Below, piece after piece: positions 8,186 to 17,340 of a stretch of DNA of 64,000 nucleotides (positions are counted from its first letter, which is position 1; every line of letters begins with the position of its first letter). Origin of the DNA: Roseiarcus sp963721905 (GTDB lineage: Bacteria; Pseudomonadota; Alphaproteobacteria; Rhizobiales; Beijerinckiaceae). The stretch spans positions 124,001 through 188,000 of the forward strand of contig CAVRMF010000008.1 of the NCBI GenBank assembly GCA_963721905.1. Reading direction: 5' to 3'. Below the pieces are notes generated by a model, which worked only from the letters and a program-made list of their open reading frames with translations, made no database searches and had not been told where the DNA came from. Both the position numbers and the translations under genes were made by a program.

Positions 8186-9832
8186 ATGAGGTTCAGTCGA
8201 AGAGTGAAGTCGGCGGCGATAGGGCTGACCGCCGCAACAGGGCTGGCAGCGCTCGCGTCGAGCGCCGTCGCGCAGGAGAAGAAGCCGAACATCATCGTCA
8301 TCATGGGCGACGACGTCGGCTGGGAGAACATCGGCGCCTATCATCAGGGGCTGATGTACGACACCACCCCGAACCTCGACAAACTCGCCGGCGAAGGGAT
8401 GCGCTTCACCGACTATTACGCCGAGCCGAGCTGCACTGCCGGGCGCGCCAACTTCATCACTGGCGAATTGCCGATCCGCACCGGCCTCACCACGGTCGGT
8501 CAGGCGGGCGCGAAGGTCGGCATGCCCGATGAGGCGCCGACGATCGCGACCTTTCTCAAGACCCAGGGCTACGAGACTGGCCAGTTCGGTAAGAACCATC
8601 TCGGCGATCTCAACCAATACCTGCCGACTGCGCACGGGTTCGATGAATTCTTCGGCTACCTCTATCACCTCGATGCGATGGAGGACCCATTCTGGCACTC
8701 CTATCCGCCTGCGATGAAGGATGCGGTCGGGCCGCGCAATATGATCCATAGTTTCGCGACCGACGTGGACGACCCGACCGTCGAACCGCGCTGGGGCAAG
8801 GTCGGCAAACAGAAGATCGTCGACGAAGGCCCGTTGCCGCCGCTTCCGATGCCCGGCATCAAATACAACATGGAGACGGTCGACGAGGACATCCTCGATC
8901 ATACGGTGAAATTCATCGACAAGGCGGAGAAGGACGGCAAGCCGTTCTTCGTCTGGATGAACCCGACCCGCGTCCATGTCATCTCGCACCTGTCGCCGAA
9001 ATACGCCGCCGAGCTGACGCCGGAAAACCAGTGGTATCTTGAAGAAGGCGTGATGAAGCAGCTCGACGATGTCGTCGGCGGTGTGATGGACAAGCTGAAG
9101 GCCGACGGGCTCGACAACAACACGATTGTCGTCTTCACCACCGACAACGGCGCGGAGAACTTCACCTGGCCCGACGGCGGCAACACGCCGTTCGCCGGCG
9201 GCAAGGGGACGATCCTGGAAGGCGGCATGCGCGTGCCGATGATGGCCCGCTGGCCGGGCCACATTCCTTCCGGAAAGGTCCAGAACGGCATCTTCTCGGG
9301 CCTGGACTTCTTCCCGACCTTCGCGGCGATCGCCGGCGACGCCAACGTCAAGCAGGAATTGCTGACCGGCAAAGACCTTGGCGGCAAGACGTACAAGGTC
9401 CATCTCGACGGCTACGACCAGACGAACGTGCTGACTGGCAAGGGGCCGTCCAACCGGCACGAAGTCTTCTACTTCGCTGAGGGTACGCTCGGCGCCGTGC
9501 GCATCGATGACTGGAAATACCGGCTCGTCGACCAGCCCAACGGCTGGCTTGGCGGCACAGTCAGGCCCGATTGGCCGATCCTCACCAACCTGCGGCTCGA
9601 TCCGTTTGAACGGCTTGGTTTTCAGAAGGGCAACGACGGCTCATTCGAATATGTCGGTCAATTCTTCATTCACGAGTTCTGGCGCTTCGTCTTCCTGCAG
9701 CAGAAGGTCGGCGAATACGCCCAGACGTTCATCGACTTCCCGCCGATGCAGAGGGGCGCGAGCTTCAATCTGGAAGCCGTCAAGGCGGAGATCGATGCGC
9801 GGATCAGAGCGATGAAGAACGGGGTGGAATAG
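8186..9832 (+). CDS. Exported sulfatase, active-site variant CTAGR
   Basis: A 548-residue paralogue of the preceding sulfatase. The start is fixed by GGAGGA at 8175-8180 and by the signal peptide MRFSRRVKSAAIGLTAATG ending near SAVAQ. Motifs: PNIIVIMGDDVGWENIG (first metal site), CTAGRANFITGE (formylglycine Cys in a CxAxR context), and VFTTDNGAENFTW. It differs from its neighbour in lacking the Cys-rich insert. Formylglycine maturation would need an FGE or radical-SAM maturase, and none is encoded in this window. The tandem pair probably arose by duplication and divergence. Substrate not predictable. Confidence 0.9.
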   Translation: MRFSRRVKSAAIGLTAATGLAALASSAVAQEKKPNIIVIMGDDVGWENIGAYHQGLMYDTTPNLDKLAGEGMRFTDYYAEPSCTAGRANFITGELPIRTGLTTVGQAGAKVGMPDEAPTIATFLKTQGYETGQFGKNHLGDLNQYLPTAHGFDEFFGYLYHLDAMEDPFWHSYPPAMKDAVGPRNMIHSFATDVDDPTVEPRWGKVGKQKIVDEGPLPPLPMPGIKYNMETVDEDILDHTVKFIDKAEKDGKPFFVWMNPTRVHVISHLSPKYAAELTPENQWYLEEGVMKQLDDVVGGVMDKLKADGLDNNTIVVFTTDNGAENFTWPDGGNTPFAGGKGTILEGGMRVPMMARWPGHIPSGKVQNGIFSGLDFFPTFAAIAGDANVKQELLTGKDLGGKTYKVHLDGYDQTNVLTGKGPSNRHEVFYFAEGTLGAVRIDDWKYRLVDQPNGWLGGTVRPDWPILTNLRLDPFERLGFQKGNDGSFEYVGQFFIHEFWRFVFLQQKVGEYAQTFIDFPPMQRGASFNLEAVKAEIDARIRAMKNGVE

Positions 9833-10089
9833 CCTTCGTCACGCAAACGTGAGGTCGCCCGCCCGTGCCGCACAGCCCGGGCTGGCTTGTTGTCGAAGCG
9901 GGGGTTACGCCTCGCGACGATGGCTTGGACGGGCGCTCTGCCATCACGAGCGACGCCGTCTCTGCGCGACGCAGGCCGAGCCGTTTCGCGGCCGAGCTGA
10001 ATCGATAGGCCAGACCTTCGCGACCCCCAGCCGGAAAAATCACCGGCTCGCGGTCGGTGGGTTGGCGGGCGACAGACAAAACGAGGGGA

Positions 10090-11145
10090 ATGCTCATGTC
10101 CTCTTCTGGTTCCGATGGTCTGAGCCGACGCCTTGTGCTCGCCGCGCTCGCGGCCATGCCAACGCTACCTGGGCTTCTCGACGCCAGCGCCGCGGAGGCC
10201 CAGACCGCAACGCCTCTCGCATCGTGGAACGACGGGCCGGCCAAGCAGGCGATCCTCGATTTCATCCGTGCGACCACGGACCCATCGAGCAAGGACTTCG
10301 TCCCGCCGGCGGACCGCATCGCGACCTTCGACCAGGACGGCACATTGTGGGTTGAGCATCCGATTTATACGCAGGTGGTCTATTGCCTCGACCGCGTGCC
10401 GGTCGTGGTCAAGGAAAAGCCGGAGCTTGCCGACGCTGAGCCTTTCAAGACCGTGCTCTCCGGCGACCGCGAGGCGCTCGCGAAGCTCACGATGGAGGAT
10501 CTCATCAAGATCGCTGCGGCGACGCTCAGCGGAATGGACGTCGAGACGTTTCGCGATCAGGTCGCGGACTGGCTCGCCCGCGCGCGCGACCCGCGCTGGA
10601 AGCGGCCCTTCACCGACCTGACCTACCTGCCGCAAATCGAATTGCTGACGTTGATGCGCGCCAACGGCTTCAAGACGTACATCGTCACCGGCGGCGGCCA
10701 GGACTTCGTGCGGGTCTATTCGGAGCGGGTCTACGGCATCCCGCCCGAGCAGGTGGTGGGAACCGCAGGCGCGGTCAGGTACGGATACGACAAGGACGAC
10801 AAGCCGGTTCTGATCAAGGAGCCGAAGCTCCTGCTCAACGACGACAATGCCGGCAAACCCGAGGGCATCCATCTCGAAATCGGCCGCCGGCCGCATCTTG
10901 CGTTCGGCAATTCGATCGGCGACCGGCAGATGCTGGAGTACACGAAGGCCGGCGATGGCGCGCGGCTCGCGATGATCGTACTGCACGACGACGCCAAGCG
11001 CGAATACGCCTATGGACCGGCGCAAGGGCTGCCCGACACCAAGGTCGGAACCTTCACCCAGGCGCTCTACGACGAAGCGAAAAAAGACGGCTGGTTCGTC
11101 ATCAGCATGAAGGATGACTGGAAGCGCATCTTCGCGTTCGAGTGA
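10090..11145 (+). CDS. Exported HAD-superfamily phosphatase
   Basis: About 351 residues. A Tat-like leader (SRRLVLAALAAMPTLPGL) precedes the mature protein. HAD motif I is atypical, RIATFDQDGTLWVEHP, with the nucleophile Asp in DQDGT. Motif II is TYIVTGGGQDF, and the motif III/IV region is HLAFGNSIGDRQML. This layout matches the periplasmic phosphoserine-phosphatase-like HAD proteins often found beside sulfatases. RBS GAGGGG precedes the start. Its C-terminal sequence (AQGLPDTKVGTFTQALYDEA to the end) recurs as broken copies at 12835 and 21476. Confidence 0.85.
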   Translation: MLMSSSGSDGLSRRLVLAALAAMPTLPGLLDASAAEAQTATPLASWNDGPAKQAILDFIRATTDPSSKDFVPPADRIATFDQDGTLWVEHPIYTQVVYCLDRVPVVVKEKPELADAEPFKTVLSGDREALAKLTMEDLIKIAAATLSGMDVETFRDQVADWLARARDPRWKRPFTDLTYLPQIELLTLMRANGFKTYIVTGGGQDFVRVYSERVYGIPPEQVVGTAGAVRYGYDKDDKPVLIKEPKLLLNDDNAGKPEGIHLEIGRRPHLAFGNSIGDRQMLEYTKAGDGARLAMIVLHDDAKREYAYGPAQGLPDTKVGTFTQALYDEAKKDGWFVISMKDDWKRIFAFE

Positions 11146-11252
11146 GAAACAGGGCGTTGCCCAATATTCCTGGAGCGGAGCAGCGCCGCGCCTGAGACGG
11201 CGGTCCAGAAAATCGTTATCAAGTGCAGCTCGATCGCTGAGGCAAGTTCGCC

Positions 11253-11945
11253 ATGCACGCACCCGCCGCCCCCTTGCGACAAATCATTGAATCGCCGATC
11301 CCCGCTTTCCTCATCAAAGAGATCAGGGAAGCCCTGCCGGCGATGGTGTTCTTCGCCATTGGCTTCAATCTCATTGTGCTCACCACGCAACTCATCCTCG
11401 ACGACTACGGGGCTCAACTCGCGGGCTTTATGGTTGCGACCACGACAGCGTTGGTGGTCGGGAAGGCGGTGCTGGTGGCGAGGGCGCTGCCATTCTTCCG
11501 TCGGTTCGATACCGCTCCTCTGATTTTGCCGATCGTGTTCAAGACGGTCGTGTATTGGGCCATCGTGTTCCTGGCCCGATTCTTGGAAAAGCTGGCCGAG
11601 TATTTATTGGATGGCGGAAAGTTTAGCAATATTCCGGGATACGTGACGACGCACTTCACTTGGCACCGTTTTGGCGCGATCCAAATCTGGATATTCGTTC
11701 TGTTCTTGATCTACGTCACAGCAGACGAACTAAACACGTTGTTCGGTCATGGCGAATTGTTCAAGATATTCTTTGCGAGACCTTCGTCGCAACTGAAGCT
11801 CACCCGCCGACAGCGCGTTCGCAAGCTTGTCGAACTGGACCGGTTGACGGCGGCTCATGGAGTCACCCAAGTCAGTGATCCGAACTCGGCGGCGCATGCC
11901 GAGATGGTCGGCTTGATCAAGGCGCTGGCGGCGGGTCATGAGTGA
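11253..11945 (+). CDS. Hypothetical polytopic membrane protein
   Basis: A 230-residue protein with about four hydrophobic segments (near residues 28-48, 56-74, 90-110 and 145-160) and a basic C-terminal cytoplasmic tail. I do not recognise a characterised family. It lies between the exported HAD phosphatase and the DUF4239 protein on the same strand, with gaps of about 100 and 20 bases, which suggests it belongs to the sulfatase-HAD cluster. Confidence 0.65.
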   Translation: MHAPAAPLRQIIESPIPAFLIKEIREALPAMVFFAIGFNLIVLTTQLILDDYGAQLAGFMVATTTALVVGKAVLVARALPFFRRFDTAPLILPIVFKTVVYWAIVFLARFLEKLAEYLLDGGKFSNIPGYVTTHFTWHRFGAIQIWIFVLFLIYVTADELNTLFGHGELFKIFFARPSSQLKLTRRQRVRKLVELDRLTAAHGVTQVSDPNSAAHAEMVGLIKALAAGHE

Positions 11946-11966
11946 CCGTGAGAAGCGCGGGCGGGG

Positions 11967-12776
11967 ATGTTGGGAGGGGCAGTGGGGTCGTTGACTTTAG
12001 CCGCCATCGTGTTCGCCGTCGTCTTCGGCGGCGGGGCGATCGGACTGGAATTGCAGCGCGCGTTGCCAGAGAGCTATACGACTGGAGGCGCCAGGGACAT
12101 GACCGGCGCTGTCGTCGGAATGATGACGCTTCTCCTCGCGCTCGTGCTCGGCTTGCTGATCTGGACGTCCTTTGGCGTGTTTTCGACCCAGAAGGCTTCC
12201 ATCCAGACGCTTGCGATCACCAATCTGAAGTTGGACGAAGCTTTTCAAGATTACGGGCCGGAGGCGGCGGAGGGCCACAGAATCCTCAGAGAAGGGATCG
12301 AGAACACAATAGCCCAAATTTGGGGAAACAGCGACGACGACGAAGAGGCCGTAATCCATAAATATGGGTATGCGCGCGCCTATCTGAAAGCCAGAATGGC
12401 CTATTTGAACACGCTTCAGCCTGCGTCGGATCAACAGACAGCGGCAAAAGCGGATGCGATCCAAGCCGCGATCGCGATAGGCCAGGTGCGGACGCAGATG
12501 ACGCTCGCCCTGGTCGATCCCATCTCGTATTCGCTCATCAGCATCGTGGTGGCCTGGGCGGCGTTCCTCTTCTGCGGCTACGGCCTTTTGTCGAAACGTC
12601 ATCCGATGTCGTATGTCGTGCTCGTGGTCGGCGCGATGGGCATCGCATCGGCGATATACGTCATCGCCGATCTGATCAGTCCCTATTCGGGGGTCTTCGT
12701 GGTCAGCTCTGCGCCGCTCGTCGATGTGCTGAAAGCCATCGAGCAGGCGAACACGGTGGCGGGCGCCCACCGGTAG
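11967..12776 (+). CDS. DUF4239 (bestrophin-like) membrane protein
   Basis: A 269-residue membrane protein: N-terminal span (about 5-25), then ELQRALPESYTTGGARDMTG, a second span (GMMTLLLALVLGLLIW), a long soluble loop (about 70-180) and two C-terminal spans. The pattern matches DUF4239/bestrophin-like proteins, which are predicted channels or transporters of unknown ligand. It starts 21 bases after the preceding membrane protein and is probably co-transcribed. Its occurrence after a sulfatase and HAD set suggests a role in anion handling, but that is speculation. Confidence 0.75.
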   Translation: MLGGAVGSLTLAAIVFAVVFGGGAIGLELQRALPESYTTGGARDMTGAVVGMMTLLLALVLGLLIWTSFGVFSTQKASIQTLAITNLKLDEAFQDYGPEAAEGHRILREGIENTIAQIWGNSDDDEEAVIHKYGYARAYLKARMAYLNTLQPASDQQTAAKADAIQAAIAIGQVRTQMTLALVDPISYSLISIVVAWAAFLFCGYGLLSKRHPMSYVVLVVGAMGIASAIYVIADLISPYSGVFVVSSAPLVDVLKAIEQANTVAGAHR

Positions 12777-12834
12777 CTCAGTACATCCGCGAAGTTTCGC
12801 TCAACACGGTTCACCGAGATGATGGCCCGCCGGC

Positions 12835-12951
12835 GGACCGGCGCAAGGGCTGCCCGACACCAGGGTCGGCACGTTCACACAAGGGCTCTACGACGAAGCG
12901 AAGAAGGGCGGCTGGTTGGTCGTCAGCATGAGGGACGACTGGAATGCCTGA
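12835..12951 (+). pseudogene. Remnant of HAD phosphatase C-terminus
   Basis: Thirty-nine codons read GPAQGLPDTRVGTFTQGLYD then EAKKGGWLVVSMRDDWNA and stop. This is closely similar to the last residues of the intact HAD gene at 10090-11145, at both DNA and protein level, but has no upstream part. It is a truncated duplicate or the end of a deleted paralogue. Confidence 0.8.
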
Positions 12952-13306
12952 GGGTTCAAATAGGTTCCGCGGCGCAAAAGGCTACCGCGTGGGATGATGC
13001 GGGACCTATTTGAAGCCGGATTGAACGAAGCTGCGGGGTCGTTAGCCGCGACCTATGGGCGTTGGTCGTTCGCGAGGAGCGTTGAGCGCATCCGCTACAG
13101 CTGGCGGGTGGGCGCGGCCGACAGCGTCGGAAAGGTTCGGAACGCGATAGTCGCGAAGCCTGGATACTCGACGACGATCTTTGCTGGGTTCATGGGCCGA
13201 CATGGTCGTTGTCGATCTGCAAGGCGCGAGTTTGCCGGCGCGCCACGCTGGATCGCGCGCGTGTCAATATTGGTTGGGCGCGGAGACATGGTTGGCGAGC
13301 TTGGCG
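12952..13306. other. No intact gene; border of mobile-element island
   Basis: Between the HAD remnant and the IS91 transposase I see only short, unsupported reading frames. This stretch probably includes one end of the IS91-type element, but I could not place the boundary. Confidence 0.4.
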
Positions 13307-14497
13307 TCATGAGCTGTCACACCGTGGCGCTGAACGTGGCGGCGAAGGATGCTGCCATAAATCTGCGTCGACCATGCGGCCGCCGCAACAAGGGCAGATG
13401 TCGAGGCGCCGGCCGGTGAGCCGCGCGCAACGCTCGCGGTAGTCTTTGGATTCGACGCTCGGCTCGGGATTGGGAACGTCCAGAGCGGCGCGGATGCGAG
13501 CGAGCTTTTGGACGCAGCAAGCGTTGGCGAGGAAGCCGAAGTGGCGAATGCGGCGGAAGCCCTTGGGTAAAACGTGAGTGAGAAAGCGGCGCATGAACTC
13601 GTTGGCGTCCAGCGTCATCGCCTTGGACTTGTTTTGGGCGCGGTAGTCCTTCCACCGAAAGCTGACGCGGCCATCGTGGCAATCGAGAAGACGGCCATTG
13701 GCGATGGCGACGCGATGCGTGTAGCGACCGAGATATTCGAGGATCTGTGAGGGGCCGGCGAAAGGACGCTTTGCGAAGACGACCCAGGGGATATTCGCCA
13801 GGGGTTTGAGATATTGCGCGAACTCGGAGGGGTCGCGCAGTCGTACGAGTTCGCCGTGAAACGTCAGGCCGCCAGCGGCAAACGCCGTTCGCAAACGTTC
13901 GAGAAACAGGCGACGATAGCAGCGCGAGAGAACATGAATGGGCAGAAAGAAGTTCGGCTTGCATGCGATCCAGCGCCCGTCCGGTCCGAGGCCGCCGCCC
14001 GGCACGATGCAGTGAACATGGGGATGATGGGTGAGGGTCTGCCCCCATGTGTGCAGGATCGCGATCATGCCGGTCTCGGCGCCAAGATGTTTTGGGTCGG
14101 CGGCGATGACGCGGATCGTCTGGGCGGCCGCCTTGAACAGGATGTCGTAGACGAGCGCCTTGTTCTGGAGAGCGACCGCCGCGATTGGCGCCGGCACGGT
14201 GAAGACGACATGGAAATAGGCAACGGGCAGCAGTTCGGTGCGGCGATCTGCAAGCCATTGGAGGCGCGCCAGACCCTGGCACTTCGGGCAATGCCTATCG
14301 CGGCAGGAATTGTAGGCGACGCGGATCTCGCCGCAATCCTCGCACCGCTCGACATGACCGCCGAGCGCTGACGTTCGGCATGCCTCGATCGCGGCCATGA
14401 CCTTGCGTTGATCGAGGGAGAGCCGGTTGCCCTGCGCAGTGCGAAACGTGTCGCCGTGGCGGCGGAAAATGTCCGCCACCTCCAGCTTCGAACGCAT
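13307..14497 (-). CDS. IS91-family transposase (zinc-finger, HUH type)
   Basis: A 396-residue IS91/IS801-type transposase. The N-terminal zinc-finger is HVERCEDCGEIRVAYNSC then RDRHCPKC. The HUH metal-binding motif appears as HTWGQTLTHHPHVHCIVPGG, and a Tyr-containing segment (ILEYLGRYTHRVAI) supplies the nucleophile. These enzymes move by rolling-circle single-strand transfer. A C-terminal CPCC pair is also present. It follows the tyrosine recombinase on the same strand with a 9-base gap, the usual pairing in this IS91 subgroup. Confidence 0.92.
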   Translation of the reverse strand: MRSKLEVADIFRRHGDTFRTAQGNRLSLDQRKVMAAIEACRTSALGGHVERCEDCGEIRVAYNSCRDRHCPKCQGLARLQWLADRRTELLPVAYFHVVFTVPAPIAAVALQNKALVYDILFKAAAQTIRVIAADPKHLGAETGMIAILHTWGQTLTHHPHVHCIVPGGGLGPDGRWIACKPNFFLPIHVLSRCYRRLFLERLRTAFAAGGLTFHGELVRLRDPSEFAQYLKPLANIPWVVFAKRPFAGPSQILEYLGRYTHRVAIANGRLLDCHDGRVSFRWKDYRAQNKSKAMTLDANEFMRRFLTHVLPKGFRRIRHFGFLANACCVQKLARIRAALDVPNPEPSVESKDYRERCARLTGRRLDICPCCGGRMVDADLWQHPSPPRSAPRCDSS

Positions 14498-14506
14498 GCG
14501 CGCCGG

Positions 14507-15367
14507 CTATTCAGGCGGGATCAACTGGCATGAGAGTCGATCGAAGGGGCACGGCGTGCTGGCGATCAGGTTCGTGGCGACATGTGCATAGCGCGTCGTC
14601 GAAGACAGGTCGGCATGGCCGAGCAACGCCTGAATGATGCGAATGTCGACGCCAGCCTCCAGGAGATGGGTGGCGAAACTGTGCCGCAACGTATGCGCGG
14701 TGACGGGCTTGTCGATCCTGGCTTGCTTTCGCGCCCTGCGGCAAGCGTCCTGCAAGGCGCCCGTGCTCACATGATTGCCGGGTTCCTGGCCTTGGAACAG
14801 CCAGACACTTGGTCGCGCTCGCCGCCAATAGGTGCGGAGAATGTAGAGAAGGCGCGGCGACAACATGGCGTATCGTTCCTTGCCGCCTTTGCCCATCTCG
14901 ATGTGGATCAACATCCGTGCGCTGTCGATAGAGGCGATCCTCAGACGCGTGACTTCCCTGACCCGCAAGCCTGCAGCATAAGCAGTGGTCAGCGCGATAC
15001 GATTGCGCAATCCCTCAACTGCTTCCAGAAAGCGTACGACTTCCTCGGCATTCAGGACCGCCGGAAGCTTCTCAGGCTCTCTGCCGAAAACGATCCGTTC
15101 GAAGGCCTCCTTCTGTCCCAGGGTAACGCCATAGAAGAACCGCAAGGCGCATGCGACTTGGTTGATGTGCGACCACGAATGGTTCTTCGCGACGAGATGC
15201 AGTTGGTAGGCGCGGACCTCCTCCATGCCGAGACGATCTGGGGATGAGTTAAAATGGCGGCTGAACCTCGCGACCGCGTAGATGTATGATTGCTGCGTCG
15301 CCCGCGAAAGGTTGCGGATCATCATGTCTTCGATCATGCGCTGGCGAAGAGGGCTCGTCGTGGCCAT
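14507..15367 (-). CDS. Tyrosine recombinase associated with IS91 element
   Basis: A 286-residue phage-integrase-family recombinase. The SAM-like core-binding domain (about 1-110) precedes the catalytic domain, with catalytic Arg in AAGLRVREV, HTLRHSFATH, LGHADLSS and nucleophile Tyr in TTRYAHV. I chose ATG 15367 (MATTSPLRQRM); an extension to 15409 is possible but runs into the terminal hairpin region. It lies immediately upstream of the IS91 transposase and is presumably an accessory to it. Confidence 0.9.
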   Translation of the reverse strand: MATTSPLRQRMIEDMMIRNLSRATQQSYIYAVARFSRHFNSSPDRLGMEEVRAYQLHLVAKNHSWSHINQVACALRFFYGVTLGQKEAFERIVFGREPEKLPAVLNAEEVVRFLEAVEGLRNRIALTTAYAAGLRVREVTRLRIASIDSARMLIHIEMGKGGKERYAMLSPRLLYILRTYWRRARPSVWLFQGQEPGNHVSTGALQDACRRARKQARIDKPVTAHTLRHSFATHLLEAGVDIRIIQALLGHADLSSTTRYAHVATNLIASTPCPFDRLSCQLIPPE

Positions 15368-15383
15368 CGGGGGCCTCCTGTCA

Positions 15384-15418
15384 TGAGAGGGGGTGGATGT
15401 GACGATCACATCCTCTCA
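15384..15418. repeat. Terminal hairpin of the IS91-type element
   Basis: GGATGTGA (15395-15402) and TCACATCC (15406-15413) form a perfect stem with a CGA loop. An alternative outer pairing joins TGAGAGG (15384-15390) with CCTCTCA (15412-15418). Position next to the element edge suggests an origin or terminus structure. Confidence 0.5.
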
Positions 15419-15632
15419 GACGGGAGGCTTCACCTCAGCCCCTTTTCTCCTGCGCCGAAGGAGCAGGTTCGTTCAATGCTGATTCCGACGGAAGCCGCCA
15501 CCTTTAACGAGATGATGTCGCCACTCATAACGAGATGATTGCGCCACCTGCAACGGGATGATCCCGCCAGGGTGGGCGTCTCTTCGCTGGCCAGATTTAA
15601 GGTCGCTTCTTTGGGCCACCAAGGGAGCACCG

Positions 15633-16013
15633 ATGCCAGCCGAGAGAGTCGCCATGCGCGATGTACGCGTGATCATTCGCCTTAAATTTTTGTCTTCGCT
15701 CACGACGAGCGAGATTGCCCGGCGTCTTGGGTTGGCGCGTTCGACGGTGCGGGAGACCTTGAGCCGTTTCGAGAGTTCGGACTTGATCTGGCCGCTACCC
15801 GAGGGCCTGAGCGACGAAGGGTTGGAAACTGCGCTTTACGCCAACCGGCGCAGCAAACGGGGTCATCGGCGCCATGCCGAACCGGACTGGCCGGCGGTTC
15901 ATCGGGAGATGAAACGCAAGCACGTCACCCTGCTGATCGTCTGGGACGAGTATATTGCGCAGAACCCAGGCGGCTACAGCTATTCGCGTTATGTTGCGGC
16001 CCTGCTTATGTGA
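15633..16013 (+). pseudogene. istA: istA N-terminal fragment (disrupted)
   Basis: Starts MPAERVAMRDVRVIIRLKF after AAGGGA. It contains the HTH of IS21 IstA (TTSEIARRLGLARSTVRETL) and the conserved run KRGHRRHAEPDWPAVHREMK followed by WDEYIAQNPGGYSYSR. True IstA sequence ends at base 15988; the last codons to the stop at 16013 come from the inserted RIT end. The other half resumes at 19390. Confidence 0.92.
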
Positions 16014-16116
16014 CTTCCAGACGCGCTTCCTGTTGCCAGCTGGAAGATTGGGACGCGCTTGACGCAACATAAGTCGGGGCTTCGGTTGGTGGACCTCACT
16101 CCTTTTGAGGTTCGCC

Positions 16117-17340
16117 ATGGATCATCTATGTTCTTCCGCCAGCGTCGGCGATTGCCGGTTTCAAGACGCACCATTCGCCGACGAGCGGAACCGCTATCTC
16201 AGCCACTGCGCGATACATGGTGCGAGGCTCGCGGCCCTAAAGGTCAAGCGCAACGAACTCCGATGGATAGCGCGACGTCTCGGCCCAGACGCCAACCGCG
16301 GCGTCGGCATGACGGAGTTGATGCCGATTGCGTTGGAGCGGCAGAACCTTCGCGGGGCGGCAACTGCTGCCCGGCGGGTCATCGATATCGGGCGACCGTG
16401 GCTGCGGTTTCTTGGTTGGTGGCGGGAACCCGCCGTCCCGTTTTTGGACTGGGGCCAACTCGACCGGTACATCACCTGGATGCGCGACGAGCGCGGCTTC
16501 ACGCCGTCGACGGTGGAGCAATGGGGCCGTACGACCAGGAGATTCCTGCGGTGGTGCGCGGAGGCACGCCGCCAACTCGGGGATCTGACGGCGGGCGATA
16601 TCGATAACTATGTCGCCACTCAGGGAAAGGGCCGCTGGAAGCGCGTCTCGACAGCCAACATAGTCTCGTCATTGCGAGCGTTCTTGCGTTACGCCGCCAA
16701 AGAGGGTTGGTGCTCAAACCGATTGGCAGAGTCGATTTCCCGGCCTCGGCTCTATCAGCAGGAGTCTTTGCCATATGCCCCGGATTGGTCTGCCGTCCAG
16801 CAAATGCTGGCCGACGTCGACACGGACAAGCCACGGGATATCCGCGATCGCGCCATCCTCCTGCTGCTCGCCCTCTATGGCATGCGGAGCGGTGAAGTTG
16901 CTGCTTTGCGGCTCGACCAGATCGATTGGGCGGGGCGAACCCTTAGACTCGTTCGGCTGAAGCGACGACAACTCCAGATCTATCCTCTGCTGCCCGCCGT
17001 CGCCGAGGCTCTGGCCCGTTACATCGACACCGTCCGACCGCCGTCATCCTGCCGGGAAGTGTTCCTCTGCATGCAGGCGCCTCTTCGGCCTTTGAAGGCG
17101 GGCAGCATCTTTGACGTCGCCAATCGGCAATTCGTCTCGCTCGGCATCGAAGCTGCGCATCGCGGAGGGCATGCGTTGCGTCACGCTTGCGCCGTCCGCT
17201 TGCTCGCAGAAGGCCTAACCCTCAAGGAGATCGGCGATCATCTGGGACACCGCAGCACGTCGGCAACCAGCACCTACGCGAAGGTGAACATGGCGGCTCT
17301 TCGCGAGGTCGGTGCGTTCGACTTGGGGGACGTCCTATGA
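16117..17340 (+). CDS. ritA: RIT recombinase A (tyrosine recombinase)
   Basis: A 407-residue tyrosine recombinase, longest of the trio. Core-binding domain about 95-205; catalytic domain after 225 with Arg in YGMRSGEVAALRL, HALRHACAVRLL, LGHRSTSATS and nucleophile Tyr in TYAKV. ATG 16117 is preceded by TGAGG; a TTG four codons earlier is possible. The stop overlaps the next start as ATGA, so the three genes are translated as a coupled set. RIT recombinases are thought to act together in moving the element. Confidence 0.88.
   Translation: MDHLCSSASVGDCRFQDAPFADERNRYLSHCAIHGARLAALKVKRNELRWIARRLGPDANRGVGMTELMPIALERQNLRGAATAARRVIDIGRPWLRFLGWWREPAVPFLDWGQLDRYITWMRDERGFTPSTVEQWGRTTRRFLRWCAEARRQLGDLTAGDIDNYVATQGKGRWKRVSTANIVSSLRAFLRYAAKEGWCSNRLAESISRPRLYQQESLPYAPDWSAVQQMLADVDTDKPRDIRDRAILLLLALYGMRSGEVAALRLDQIDWAGRTLRLVRLKRRQLQIYPLLPAVAEALARYIDTVRPPSSCREVFLCMQAPLRPLKAGSIFDVANRQFVSLGIEAAHRGGHALRHACAVRLLAEGLTLKEIGDHLGHRSTSATSTYAKVNMAALREVGAFDLGDVL

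Larger units (their letters stand above)
13307..15420 (-). mobile_element. IS91-type element (recombinase plus transposase)
   Basis: Coding part of an IS91-like element. A strong hairpin (15384-15418) lies upstream of the recombinase, as expected for a rolling-circle terminus. IS91 elements lack inverted repeats and target duplications, so outer limits are approximate; they fall somewhere in 12952-13306 and 15420-15476. Confidence 0.65.

Noticed and set aside
8144..9460. 438-codon minus-strand frame opposite the second sulfatase
   Set aside because: Same shadow pattern; no motif, and the sense gene is unambiguous.
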